DNA of 64,000 nt from Streptomyces sp. Tu 3180. Lineage in GTDB: Bacteria; Actinomycetota; Actinomycetes; Streptomycetales; Streptomycetaceae. Shown here piece by piece: positions 54,944 to 63,676 of the stretch (position 1 is its first letter; every line of letters starts with the position of its first letter). Position numbers and translations under genes: made by a program. Below the pieces are notes generated by a model. It saw only the letters and a list, made by a program, of their open reading frames with translations, did no database searches and was not told where the DNA came from. The DNA lies in the NCBI RefSeq assembly GCF_009852415.1, contig NZ_WOXS01000002.1, positions 4,194,001 to 4,258,000 on the forward strand, written 5' to 3'.

Positions 54944-55692
54944 GGCGCGCCCTCCAGCCCGGTCATGCGGGCGGCGATGCGGGCGGCGCCCGCCCCGACG
55001 AGCTCGCCGTCGACCCGGCCGTCGGCCAGGAAGACCACCCGGTCCGCGCAGGAGGCGGCGACGGGGTCGTGCGTCACCATGACGACCGTCTGGCCCTCGT
55101 GGTCGACCATGCCGCGCAGCAGCGCCAGCACCTCGCGGCCGGTCCGCGAGTCCAGGGCACCGGTCGGCTCGTCGCCGAACAGCACCTCGGGACGGGTGAT
55201 CAGGGCACGGGCCAGGGCCACGCGCTGCTGCTGGCCGCCGGACATCTCCGTCGGCCGGTGCCGGGCCCGCTCGCCGAGGCCGACCTGCCGGAGCACCTCG
55301 CGGACCCGGGCCCGGGGCACCCGCCGGCCGGCCAGGCGCAGCGGCAGCGCCACGTTCTGCTCGGCGGTCAGCGACGGCAGCAGGTTGAACGCCTGGAAGA
55401 CGAACCCGATCCGCTCGCGGCGCAGCAGGGTCAGCCCGGTCTCGTTCAGCCCGGTCAGTTCGGTTCCGCCCAGGGTGACCGAGCCCGAGGTGGGCCGGTC
55501 CAGGCCGGCGGCGCACTGCAGCAGGGTCGACTTGCCCGAGCCGGAGGGGCCCATGACGGCGGTGAAGCTGCCGCGGGGGAAGGCGAGCGAGACGTCGTCC
55601 AGCGCCCTCACCTCGCCGTCCCCCGATCCGTAGCGCCGGCTCACGCGGCGCAGGGTGATCGCCTCGCCGTCCGTCCGGCCCGTCCCGCCCAT
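54937..55692 (-). CDS. MacB/LolD-type ABC transporter ATPase
   Basis: A 251-residue ATPase. Walker A is GPSGSGKST, the signature is MSGGQQQRVALARAL, Walker B is LFGDEPTGALD and the H-loop is MVTHD, with the Q-loop in VFQAFNLLPSL. It pairs with the overlapping permease gene. The ATG at 55692 has a GGGGGG site. It is divergent from the two-component system at 55903, which is likely to control it, as in many antibiotic-response modules. Confidence 0.94.
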   Translation of the reverse strand: MGGTGRTDGEAITLRRVSRRYGSGDGEVRALDDVSLAFPRGSFTAVMGPSGSGKSTLLQCAAGLDRPTSGSVTLGGTELTGLNETGLTLLRRERIGFVFQAFNLLPSLTAEQNVALPLRLAGRRVPRARVREVLRQVGLGERARHRPTEMSGGQQQRVALARALITRPEVLFGDEPTGALDSRTGREVLALLRGMVDHEGQTVVMVTHDPVAASCADRVVFLADGRVDGELVGAGAARIAARMTGLEGAPC

Positions 55693-55902
55693 GTGTCCCC
55701 CCACTCTTCCCGTCACCCGTCCCTCGTCCAGTCGTCCGCTCCGGCCCGTCCGTCCCGGGCCGGCCGTGTGGTTCCACGAAACCGTCCGGGGGCCGGTCGG
55801 CGCAGTACGGCAGGGGCGAGATCCGGGGTAGGGCCAGGCATACCCCCGGTTCTCCGCCCGGGCCGATGGCTCCGGGCGGCGCGGGCTCCTACGGTGATCC
55901 GC

Positions 55903-57297
55903 ATGCAGCCGACGACCCGTGCGGGGCCCCGCAATCCCTGGCAGGCCATGGCCCGCCCCGGTTACCTGCTGTCGTCGTGGCCGTGGCGCTCGGCCGGGTA
56001 CCTCCTCACCGGCGTGGTGACCGGGGCCGTCGTGCTCGTGGGCCTCGTGGTCTCGGTGGCGGCCGGCGGTGTGCTCGCGCTCGCGCTGGTGGGGCTGCCG
56101 CTGCTGGGCGCGACGGCCCTCGCGGGCATTCCGGTGGCCCGGCTGGAGCGGCTCAGGCTGCGCCTGGTCGACCGGGACCCGGCGCACGACCTGCACCGGC
56201 CGCCCGCCGCCCCCGGCCTGCGGGTGTGGCTGGTCACCCGGGTGCGGGAGCGGGCCACCTGGCGGGAGCTCGGCCACGCCCTGCTGTGCGCGGTCCTGCT
56301 GTGGCCGGTCGACGTCCTCGCGCTCACGGTCGGCCTGCTCCTGCCGCTGGGCACGGTCGCCACCCCGCTGCTGATGGCCACGGTCGGGGACGGCCGGGAG
56401 GCCAAGGTGCTCAAGCTGTGGACGGTCACCACCTGGCCGACGGCGCTCGCGGTCGCCGCGCTGGGGCTGCTGCTGGTGGCCCTCGGCGCCTACCTCCTGG
56501 GCGTGGCCGCCGGCGCGCGCGCCGAGCTGACCCGGCTGCTGGTCGCCCCGCGCGGCGGTGACCTGGGGGCCAGGGTGGTCGAACTGACCCGCTCCCGCGT
56601 GCGGCTGGTCGACGCCTTCGAGGCGGAGCGGCGGCGCATCGAGCGTGATCTGCACGACGGGGCCCAGCAGCGGCTGGTGGCGCTGACGATGGCCCTGGGC
56701 CTGGCCCGCCTGGACGTGCCGCCCGGACCGCTCGCCGATCAGCTCGCCAAGGCCCACGAGGAGGCGGGCAGGGCGCTGGAGGAGCTGCGCGAACTCGTCC
56801 ACGGCATCCATCCCAAGGTCCTCGCCGACTACGGCCTGGAAGCCGCCGTCGCCGACGCCGCCGACCGCTCCGCCGTGCCCGTCGACGTGGCACTGGAGCT
56901 GCCGGGCAGGCTGCCCCAGGCGGTGGAGGCCGCCGCGTACTTCGTGGTGTGCGAGGCGCTCGCGAACGTCGCCAAGCACAGCGGGGCCCGTCGGGCCCGG
57001 GTGAGCGGCGGGCACCGGGACGGCCGGCTGCTCCTGGAGGTGTCCGACGACGGCCGGGGCGGCGCACGGGCCGGAGCCGGGGCGGGACCCGGTACGGAGG
57101 CCGGGACCGGAACGGGTGCCGGGACCGGAACGGGGGGTGGGGCCGGCGCCGCGGCCGGCAGCGGGCTGACGGGACTCGCGGACCGGGTGTCGGTGCTGGA
57201 TGGCAGACTCTCCCTGTCCAGCCCGGTGGGTGGCCCGACCTTGTTGCGTGTGGAGATTCCTTGTGCGCCTTGCGAGTCGACCGAACCCTGCGCGTAG
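55903..57297 (+). CDS. Sensor histidine kinase (HisKA_3, NarL type)
   Basis: A 464-residue kinase. Four to five membrane helices form a putative sensor region (about 20-205, PF13796-like). The dimerisation and phosphoacceptor segment IERDLHDGAQQRLVAL contains His251. The HATPase_c domain (about 340-455) has EALANVAKHS (N box) and DDGRGG (G1). Between G1 and the GLTGLADRV box there is a low-complexity insert of Gly/Ala/Thr/Pro of about 35 residues, coded partly by an 18-bp tandem repeat. The ATG starts 210 bases from the divergent ABC transporter; the response regulator overlaps its 3' end by 37 bases. Confidence 0.92.
   Translation: MQPTTRAGPRNPWQAMARPGYLLSSWPWRSAGYLLTGVVTGAVVLVGLVVSVAAGGVLALALVGLPLLGATALAGIPVARLERLRLRLVDRDPAHDLHRPPAAPGLRVWLVTRVRERATWRELGHALLCAVLLWPVDVLALTVGLLLPLGTVATPLLMATVGDGREAKVLKLWTVTTWPTALAVAALGLLLVALGAYLLGVAAGARAELTRLLVAPRGGDLGARVVELTRSRVRLVDAFEAERRRIERDLHDGAQQRLVALTMALGLARLDVPPGPLADQLAKAHEEAGRALEELRELVHGIHPKVLADYGLEAAVADAADRSAVPVDVALELPGRLPQAVEAAAYFVVCEALANVAKHSGARRARVSGGHRDGRLLLEVSDDGRGGARAGAGAGPGTEAGTGTGAGTGTGGGAGAAAGSGLTGLADRVSVLDGRLSLSSPVGGPTLLRVEIPCAPCESTEPCA
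57100..57135 (+). repeat. 18-bp tandem repeat inside histidine kinase gene
   Basis: Two copies (57100-57117 and 57118-57135) differing only at the last base. They code for GTGTGA-type residues in the ATP-lid region. Confidence 0.85.
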
Positions 57298-57929
57298 TGC
57301 TGGCGGAGGACAGCGTGCTGCTGCGGGAGGGGCTCGTCGGCCTGCTCGGCCGCTGCGGGCACGAGGTCGTCGCGGCCGTCGGTGACGCCGGGGCGCTGGT
57401 CGCCGCGGTCGAGGAGCACACCCCCGACGTCGTGGTGACGGACGTCCGTATGCCCCCCGGCTTCCAGGACGAGGGGCTGCACGCGGCGGTGCGGCTGCGG
57501 GAGAAGCGGCCCACGCTCCCCGTGCTGGTGCTCAGCCAGTACGTGCAGCGGACGTACGCCTCCGAACTGCTGGACTCGGGCGACGGCACGGGCGTCGGCT
57601 ACCTGCTGAAGGACCGCGTCGGCCAGGTCGAGGAGTTCGTCGAGGCGCTGTGCGAGGTCGCGGACGGCGGCACCGTCGTCGACCCGGAGGTGGTGCGGCA
57701 GCTGCTGCGCCGGCGCCGCGATCCGCTGGAACGGCTCACCCCGCGCGAGCGGGAGGTGCTGGCGCTGGTCGCGGAGGGGAAGTCGAACGGCGCGATCGCC
57801 CGGGAACTCGTGGTGTCGGAGGCGGCCGTGGGCAAGCACATCGGCAGCATCCTCACCAAGTTGGACCTGCCCCCGGCGGACGAGACCCACCGCAGGGTCC
57901 TGGCGGTCCTGGCCTACCTGCGGGCGTGA
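57261..57929 (+). CDS. NarL/LuxR-type response regulator
   Basis: A 222-residue regulator. The receiver domain (about 9-130) has the acidic pocket AED (16-17), the phosphoacceptor Asp61 (VVVTDVRMP), and the conserved Lys in GYLLKDR. The C-terminal LuxR HTH (about 155-218) reads LTPREREVLALVAEGKSN and VSEAAVGKHIGSILTKL. The start is TTG 57261, five bases after GGAG; later GTG starts would delete the first beta strand. It overlaps the kinase gene by 37 bases, so expression is coupled. Confidence 0.93.
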   Translation: MCALRVDRTLRVVLAEDSVLLREGLVGLLGRCGHEVVAAVGDAGALVAAVEEHTPDVVVTDVRMPPGFQDEGLHAAVRLREKRPTLPVLVLSQYVQRTYASELLDSGDGTGVGYLLKDRVGQVEEFVEALCEVADGGTVVDPEVVRQLLRRRRDPLERLTPREREVLALVAEGKSNGAIARELVVSEAAVGKHIGSILTKLDLPPADETHRRVLAVLAYLRA

Positions 57930-58191
57930 GGGCGGCGGCCGGAGCGGGCCGGACCGGGGGCCGGAGGGGACGGGACCCGCGGACCGGAGAGGGCCGGGGC
58001 GGGGCGGCGCCGCTCTTCCACAGCGCCGGAGTCGTCCACAGGGTCTGACGCGTTTCGGCCACCGGCTGTACGGTCGGCACGGTTGATGTCATGCCCCGCG
58101 CCGATGTCCTTGTCGGCGCCGGGCCCGGAGGAACGTGTCGCGGGACCCGTGCGCAGGCGCGCGGGCGTGCGTACGGGGGGAGGCGGTTGCT

Positions 58192-59652
58192 GTGACGGAG
58201 TTCGGCGCGGAGACGGTGGCGCAGGCCGGACCGGATGGTGCGGCCGGGGCCGGCGGTGCGGACGGGGGGCGGCGGCTGCCGCGTGTGCCGGGATTCGCCG
58301 AGTGGCCGGCCGCGGGCACGCCCAAGGAGGAGGGCAAGGCCCTGCGCGGTCCGGTACCGCGCAGCGCACACGCCGTCCTCGACCTGGACGCCTCCCGCCC
58401 CGACGCGGTCGGCGCCGTCGAGGAGTCCGGCCGCGGCCGGCTGCCCGAACTGACCCCGATCCGGGTGGGCCGGATGGCCGCGACGCCGTTCGCCTTCCTG
58501 CGCGGGTCGGCGGGCCTCATGGCGTACGACCTGGCCCGCACCCCCACGACGCGGATACGCGCCCAGATATGCGGCGACGCGCACGCGGCGAACTTCGGCC
58601 TGTACGGCGACGCGCGCGGCGGGCTGGTCATCGACCTGAACGACTTCGACGAGACGGTGACGGGCCCCTGGGAGTGGGACCTGAAGCGGCTCGCGGTCTC
58701 GCTGGTGCTCGCGGGCCGGGAGACCGGCGCGGACGAGGACACCTGCCGTGCGGCGGCCCACGACGCGGTGGGCGCCTACCGCCGCACGATGCGGCTGCTG
58801 TCCAGGCTGCCGGCCCTGGACGCGTGGAACGCCATCGCGGACGAGGAACTGGTCTCCCACACCGACGCCCACGACCTGCTGGGCACGCTGGAGCGGGTCT
58901 CCGAGAAGGCCCGCGCGAACACCAGCGGGCGTTTCGCGGCCAGGTCGACCGAGGAGGTGGCGGACGGCGGACGCCGTTTCGTCGACGCGCCGCCGGTGCT
59001 GCGCCGCGTCCCGGACGGCGAGGCCGCCGCGGTGGCCGCCTCCCTGGAGCAGTACCTCGGCACGCTCCCGGAGGACCGCCTCCCGCTGCTGGCCCGGTAC
59101 GCGGTGCACGACGTGGCGTTCCGCGTCGTCGGCACGGGCAGCGTGGGCACCCGTTCGTACGTCGTGCTGCTCCTCGACCACCGGGGCGAGCCCCTGGTCC
59201 TGCAGGTGAAGGAGGCCCGCCCCTCGGCCCTGGTGCCGCATCTGCCGACGGCCGGCTTCGACGTCCCGGAGGCCGGGCACGAGGGCAGGCGGGTGGTCCT
59301 GGGGCAGAAGCGGATGCAGGTGGTGAGCGACAGCCTGCTGGGCTGGACGACGGTCGACGGCCGCCCCTTCCAGGTGCGCCAGTTCCGCAACCGCAAGGGC
59401 AGCGTCGACCCGGCCGCGCTGGCCGCCGACCAGGTCGACGACTACGCCCGCATGACCGGCGCCCTCCTGGCCCGCGCCCACTCCCACAGCGCGGACCCCC
59501 GGCTGATCGCCGGCTACTGCGGCAAGAACGGCGAACTGGACGAGGCCGTGGCGGCCTTCGCCGTCGCCTACGCCGACCGCACGGAGGCGGACCACGCGGA
59601 CCTGGTGGCCGCGGTGCGGTCGGGACGGATCGCGGCGGAGACGGGGGTGTGA
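58192..59652 (+). CDS. DUF2252 family protein
   Basis: A 486-residue soluble protein with the DUF2252 hallmarks: GDAHAANFGLYG, FDETVTGPWEWDLKRLAVSL, and near the C-terminus VRQFRNRKGS and LLARAHSHSADPRLIAGYCG. The fold is related to aminoglycoside phosphotransferase-type kinases (HGD-like GDAH motif); substrate and activity are not established. The GTG at 58192 has a GGGGAGG site about ten bases upstream. Two DnaA-box-like sequences (58014 and 58032) lie in its upstream region. Confidence 0.88.
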   Translation: MTEFGAETVAQAGPDGAAGAGGADGGRRLPRVPGFAEWPAAGTPKEEGKALRGPVPRSAHAVLDLDASRPDAVGAVEESGRGRLPELTPIRVGRMAATPFAFLRGSAGLMAYDLARTPTTRIRAQICGDAHAANFGLYGDARGGLVIDLNDFDETVTGPWEWDLKRLAVSLVLAGRETGADEDTCRAAAHDAVGAYRRTMRLLSRLPALDAWNAIADEELVSHTDAHDLLGTLERVSEKARANTSGRFAARSTEEVADGGRRFVDAPPVLRRVPDGEAAAVAASLEQYLGTLPEDRLPLLARYAVHDVAFRVVGTGSVGTRSYVVLLLDHRGEPLVLQVKEARPSALVPHLPTAGFDVPEAGHEGRRVVLGQKRMQVVSDSLLGWTTVDGRPFQVRQFRNRKGSVDPAALAADQVDDYARMTGALLARAHSHSADPRLIAGYCGKNGELDEAVAAFAVAYADRTEADHADLVAAVRSGRIAAETGV

Positions 59653-59806
59653 GGCGGCGCCCGGGGGACGGTCCGCGGTCACGGGGCCCGGGCGGACCGT
59701 GACGTCCGTGGCCTTCGCGGTGCCTGGGACCTCTGTGGCGTCCGCGGCGTCCGCGTGTGACGTCCGCGGCGTCCGCGCGGCCCGGGCGGTGGCCTACCCT
59801 GTCCGG

Positions 59807-60643
59807 GTGACGACCTCGGAAGGTGAGCAGGGTGGCGGCGCCGGTGCGCGGACGCCGGGCGACGGTGGTGCCCCGCGGCCCGAGGAGCGGCTGGAGCGGG
59901 CCGTACGGGCCGCCGAGCAGGCGCTGATCGAGTTCGAGATCGCCGTGGAGACCTTCCGCGTCGAGGTCGAGAACTTCTCCCGGCTGCACGAACAGAAGCT
60001 CGGCCCGATGTACGCCCGCCTCGAGGAGCTGGACGCCCGGATCCTGGAGGCCAGGGCCGCCCGCACCGGCGACCCGGAGGACCTGCGCCGGGCCGACGAG
60101 GCGCGCTCCCGGCTGATGCCGATCCCCGGCGTCGAGGAACTGCTGAACGGCTGGATGGACGGCGACGGCCTCTTCCCGGAGGCCACGGCCATGCTCACGG
60201 ACCAGCCGGTCCGGCCCCCGCAGCGGGTGCGGCCCAGCGAGGAGGCCCGCAAGCTCTACCGCGACCTCGCCCGCAAGGCCCACCCGGACCTGGCGCAGGA
60301 GGAGAAGGAGCGTCTGCGCCGCGAGGAGTTCATCACCCGCGTCAACGCCGCCTACGCCCGCGGCAACGAGGCCGAGCTGCGCGAACTCGCCGAGGAGTGG
60401 GCCGCGGGCCCGCAGCTCGAGCGTGCCCCGAGCGCCGGTGAGGAGCTGTACGCCCGCCTCGAATGGCTGGCCCGGCGCAAGGAACTGCTCACGCTGGTCG
60501 CCAAGGAACTGGAGGAGAGCGCCATCGGGGCGATGCTGCGCCTCGCCCCGGACGACCCCGACCGGCTGCTGGAGGAGATCGCCGAGCAGCTGCGGGCCCA
60601 GGTGACCGAACGCGAGGCGGAGCTGGCGGCCCTGCTGGCCTGA
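59807..60643 (+). CDS. J-domain (DnaJ-like) protein
   Basis: A 278-residue protein. The N-terminal 25 residues are Gly-rich, followed by a helical, coiled-coil-like region (about 28-105). The J domain spans about 143-200, with the essential HPD motif at 159-161 (ARKAHPD); a second helical segment closes the protein. It lacks the G/F and zinc regions of DnaJ. The GTG at 59807 lies seven bases after a TACCCT (59795-59800), so the mRNA may be leaderless; no Shine-Dalgarno sequence is visible. A chaperone partner role is inferred. Confidence 0.82.
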   Translation: MTTSEGEQGGGAGARTPGDGGAPRPEERLERAVRAAEQALIEFEIAVETFRVEVENFSRLHEQKLGPMYARLEELDARILEARAARTGDPEDLRRADEARSRLMPIPGVEELLNGWMDGDGLFPEATAMLTDQPVRPPQRVRPSEEARKLYRDLARKAHPDLAQEEKERLRREEFITRVNAAYARGNEAELRELAEEWAAGPQLERAPSAGEELYARLEWLARRKELLTLVAKELEESAIGAMLRLAPDDPDRLLEEIAEQLRAQVTEREAELAALLA

Positions 60644-60678
60644 GCCCCGGTCCTGTCCGGTCGGGTAGCGTCGGGGGT

Positions 60679-61026
60679 ATGAGTTTTGGAGCTGGTGTGC
60701 CCACTGTCGCGGTCGCGGACCTCAAGGACGGCGACTTCCTGCTGGACGTCCGTGAGGACGACGAATGGAAGGCCGGCCACGCCGAAGGGGCGCTGCACAT
60801 CCCGATCAGTGAGTTCGTGGCCCGCTACGGCGAGCTGACCGAGGCCGCCCCGCAGGACGGCCGGATCCATGTGATCTGCCGCTCCGGCGGACGGTCGGCC
60901 CAGGTCACGATGTACCTCGCCCAGCAGGGCATCGACGCCGTGAACGTGGACGGCGGCATGCAGGTGTGGGAGTCCGCAGGCCGTCCCGTCGTCACCGACG
61001 ACGGGACGCCCGGCCACGTGCTGTGA
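60679..61026 (+). CDS. Rhodanese-like domain protein
   Basis: A 115-residue single-domain sulfurtransferase. The active-site loop is CRSGGRS with Cys67, and LLDVREDDEWKAGHAEGA is the CH2-type motif. Typical roles are persulfide transfer or cyanide detoxification; the partner is unknown. The ATG at 60679 follows GGGGGT, and a TAGCGT hexamer at 60666-60671 suggests a very short or absent leader. Confidence 0.9.
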   Translation: MSFGAGVPTVAVADLKDGDFLLDVREDDEWKAGHAEGALHIPISEFVARYGELTEAAPQDGRIHVICRSGGRSAQVTMYLAQQGIDAVNVDGGMQVWESAGRPVVTDDGTPGHVL

Positions 61027-61042
61027 CCCGTCGGCGGTGCCT

Positions 61043-61067
61043 GCCGCGCCCGGGGTCCGGGCGCGGC
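61043..61067. terminator. Bidirectional terminator, rhodanese gene / paaE
   Basis: A perfect 11-bp GC stem (61043-61053 with 61057-61067) with a 3-base loop fills the 43-base gap between the convergent stops. Confidence 0.75.
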
Positions 61068-61069
61068 GC

Positions 61070-62128
61070 TCAGCGGTCGAAGTCCAGCTCCACTGCCTCC
61101 GTCACCGGACGGGACTGGCACGCCAGGACGTAACCCGCCTCGGTCTCCTCCGCCTCCAGTGCGAAGTTGCGGTCCATCCGCACCTCGCCCGAGACGAGGA
61201 AGGCCCGGCAGGTCCCGCACACCCCGCCCTTGCAGGCGTAGGGCGCGTCGGGCCGGTTGCGCAGCACCGTCTCCAGCAGGGACTCGCCGTCCTGCACGGG
61301 CCAGGTGCCGCCGCGTCCGTCGAGCCGGGCGGTGACCGTGCTGTGCGCGGGGGCCGGCGCCGCCGTGACCGATGCCGTGCCGGCGTCCACGTGGAAGATC
61401 TCCTCGTGGATGCGGGAGCGTGCGACCCCCAGCCCGCGCAGGGCCCGCTCGGCTCCCTCGACCAGTCCGTACGGCCCGCACAGGAACCAGCCGTCCACCT
61501 GGTCCACGGGCAGCAGCGCCGGCAGCAGCCCGGTCAGCCGCTCCCGGTCCAGCCGCCCGGACGGCAGCCCCGCCTGCTGCTCCTCCCGGGAGAGCGCCGT
61601 CACCAGCTGGAGCCGCTCGGGGTGGCGGTCCTTCAGGTCGGCGACCTCCTCCAGGAACATCGTGGAGGCGGACGTCCGGTCGCTGCGTATCAGGCAGAAG
61701 CGGGCACGGGGCTCGCGCGCGAGGAGGGTCGAGACGATCGACAGCACCGGGGTGATGCCGCTGCCGCCGACGATCGCCGCGTACAGACCGGGTGCGGGGC
61801 GGAGCGTGAAGCGGCCGGCCGGGGTCATCACCTCCAGCTCGTCGCCGACGTTGATCTCCTTCAGCGCGTACGTCGAGAAGGCGCCGCCCTCGACGAGCCG
61901 CACGCCGACCCGGAGCGTGTCCGGTCCCTCGCCGTCGGGCGCGGGGGAGCAGATGGAGTAGGTGCGCCGTACGTCCTGGCCGTCGACGGTGCGTCGCAGG
62001 GTCAGGTGCTGGCCGGGGGCGTGGCGGTACTCCTCGCGGAGTTCCGGGGGGACGGCGAGGGTGAGGGCGACGGAGTCGTCGGTGAGCCGGTCGACCGCGG
62101 CCACCCGGAGCCGGTGGAAGCGCGCCAT
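61070..62128 (-). CDS. paaE: Phenylacetyl-CoA epoxidase reductase subunit PaaE
   Basis: A 352-residue flavin and iron-sulfur reductase that feeds electrons from NADPH to the PaaABC epoxidase. The FAD domain has RRTYSICS (54-61), the NADP region has GGSGITPVLSI (121-131) and CGPYGLV, and the C-terminal plant-type ferredoxin has Cys299, Cys304, Cys307 and Cys337. The ATG overlaps the paaD stop by one base. It is the last gene of the paaABCDE operon. Confidence 0.95.
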   Translation of the reverse strand: MARFHRLRVAAVDRLTDDSVALTLAVPPELREEYRHAPGQHLTLRRTVDGQDVRRTYSICSPAPDGEGPDTLRVGVRLVEGGAFSTYALKEINVGDELEVMTPAGRFTLRPAPGLYAAIVGGSGITPVLSIVSTLLAREPRARFCLIRSDRTSASTMFLEEVADLKDRHPERLQLVTALSREEQQAGLPSGRLDRERLTGLLPALLPVDQVDGWFLCGPYGLVEGAERALRGLGVARSRIHEEIFHVDAGTASVTAAPAPAHSTVTARLDGRGGTWPVQDGESLLETVLRNRPDAPYACKGGVCGTCRAFLVSGEVRMDRNFALEAEETEAGYVLACQSRPVTEAVELDFDR

Positions 62129-62664
62129 CACAACTCCTTGAAGTGGTCGAACGGTTCGCGGCAGGAGAGGCACCGGCGCAGCGCCTTGCACGCGGTGGAG
62201 GAGAAGCGGCTGAGCAGTTCGGTCCCGGCGGAGCCGCAGTGCGGGCAGCGCACGGGATCGAGGTCCTCCTCCGGCGGGGCGGAGTGGGTGCGGGTCGGTC
62301 CGAGCTCCACCCGGACCGGTCCGGACGCCGACCGCACGCGCGGTGGGGCGATGCCGAACTCCCGGAGCTTGCGCCGCCCTTCGTCGGTGATGTCGTCGGT
62401 CGACCAGGCGGGTGCGAGCACCGTGCGGACGGTGACCTCGCGCACCCCGTGCTCACGCAGCACCCGCTCTATGTCCAGGCTCATCGCCTCGACGGCCGGG
62501 CAGCCGGTGTACGTGGGGGTCAGCTCGACCTCGACGGCGTCCGTCCCCCGCGCGCGCACCGCGCGCACGACACCCAGCTCGCGCAGGGTCAGCACGGGCA
62601 GCTCCGGGTCGGGGACCGAACCGGCGAGCTCCAGGAGCTCCGCCTCCAGCGGGGTGGTCACCAT
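62128..62664 (-). CDS. paaD: PaaD, iron-sulfur assembly factor for phenylacetyl-CoA epoxidase
   Basis: A 178-residue protein: an N-terminal DUF59/MIP18 domain (about 5-95, with VPDPELPVLTLRELGVVR and YTGCPAVEAM) and a C-terminal zinc-ribbon-like Cys set (CPHCGS, then ACKALRRCLSCREPF). PaaD is needed for maturation of the Fe-S centre of PaaE. The ATG at 62664 overlaps paaC by seven bases; the next codon GTG 62661 would give a GTGA overlap. Confidence 0.92.
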   Translation of the reverse strand: MVTTPLEAELLELAGSVPDPELPVLTLRELGVVRAVRARGTDAVEVELTPTYTGCPAVEAMSLDIERVLREHGVREVTVRTVLAPAWSTDDITDEGRRKLREFGIAPPRVRSASGPVRVELGPTRTHSAPPEEDLDPVRCPHCGSAGTELLSRFSSTACKALRRCLSCREPFDHFKEL

Positions 62665-63392
62665 GCCGCCCCCGGGTGGCTGCGGTGCAGGTGCTGCATC
62701 TCGGCGAGCATGCGGCCGAAGGACTCGGTGTGCAGGCCCTGGCGGCCCGCGCCGGCCGTCCACGCCCCCGTCCGCGGGCCCTCGGGCACGGTGAGCGTGG
62801 CGCGGCGCAGTACCTCTCCGATCCGCTCCAGCCAGGCCGCCTCCAGGCCGCTCCAGTCGGCGTCGAGGCCCTCGACCGGCTGGAACATCTCGCCGGTGTG
62901 ACGCCACAGCGCGTCCACGGCGCGTTGCATCCGCGCGTGGCTCTCGTCGGTGCCGTCCCCGAGCCGCAGGGTCCACTGCTCGGCGTGGTCGCGGTGGTAG
63001 GCGACCTCCTTGACGGCCTTGGCGGCCAGCGGCGCGAACGGGCCGTCGCCTGCGGCCAGTTCGGTGTGCAGGAGGTACTGGTAGGTGGAGAAGTACAGCT
63101 GGCGGGCGATGGTGTGGGCGAAGTCGCCGTTGGGCTGCTCCACCAACTGGAGGTTGCGGAAGGCGCGTTCCTCGCGCAGATAGGCCAACTCGTCCTCGTC
63201 GCCGACCATCGACAGCAGCACCCGGGCCTGGCCCAGCAGGTCCAGCGCGATGTTGGCGAGGGCGACCTCCTCCTCGAGGACGGGGGCGTGGCCGGCCCAC
63301 TCGCCCAGGCGGTGGGAGAGCACCAGCGCGTCGTCGCCGAGGGCGAGCGCGGCCGTGGTGAGGGCGGTGTCCCTCGCGGGGGTCGTCGTCAC
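62658..63392 (-). CDS. paaC: Phenylacetyl-CoA epoxidase structural subunit PaaC
   Basis: A 244-residue helical ferritin-like protein that partners with PaaA but is catalytically inactive. Diagnostic segments are LSHRLGEWAGHAPVLEEE, ANIALDLLGQARVLL and VAYHRDHAEQWTLRLGDGT. The GTG at 63392 overlaps the paaB stop by four bases. Confidence 0.95.
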   Translation of the reverse strand: MTTTPARDTALTTAALALGDDALVLSHRLGEWAGHAPVLEEEVALANIALDLLGQARVLLSMVGDEDELAYLREERAFRNLQLVEQPNGDFAHTIARQLYFSTYQYLLHTELAAGDGPFAPLAAKAVKEVAYHRDHAEQWTLRLGDGTDESHARMQRAVDALWRHTGEMFQPVEGLDADWSGLEAAWLERIGEVLRRATLTVPEGPRTGAWTAGAGRQGLHTESFGRMLAEMQHLHRSHPGAAW

Positions 63393-63676
63393 AGGTGCTG
63401 CACCCCCTCGGGGATCTCGTAGAACGTCGGGTGCCGGTAGGGCTTGTCGGCGGCCGGTTCGAAGAACGGGTCCTTCTCGTCGGGCGAGGAGGCGGTGATC
63501 GCGGACGACGGCACGACCCAGATCGAGACGCCCTCGCCGCGCCGGGTGTACAGGTCGCGGGCGTTGCGCAGGGCGAGCTCCGCGTCCGGCGCGTGCAGGC
63601 TGCCGGCGTGGGTGTGGGACAGTCCGCGGCGCGAGCGCACGAAGACCTCCCACAGGGGCCAGTCGGTGTGGGTCAT
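63389..63676 (-). CDS. paaB: Phenylacetyl-CoA epoxidase small subunit PaaB
   Basis: A 95-residue subunit of the PaaABCE complex with the family N-terminus WPLWEVFVRSRRGLSHTHAGS and the middle ALRNARDLYTRRGEGVSIWVV. The ATG overlaps the paaA stop by four bases (ATGA). Confidence 0.95.
   Translation of the reverse strand: MTHTDWPLWEVFVRSRRGLSHTHAGSLHAPDAELALRNARDLYTRRGEGVSIWVVPSSAITASSPDEKDPFFEPAADKPYRHPTFYEIPEGVQHL

Noticed and set aside
52220..55633. A 1137-codon + strand frame opposite the ABC permease and ATPase
   Set aside because: Antisense shadow; the - strand has intact FtsX and ABC motifs.
58014..58040. Two DnaA-box-like sequences (TCTTCCACA, TCGTCCACA) upstream of the DUF2252 gene
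   Set aside because: Only two imperfect copies; similar isolated matches occur by chance elsewhere, for example inside gnd at 21293, so I do not call a cluster.
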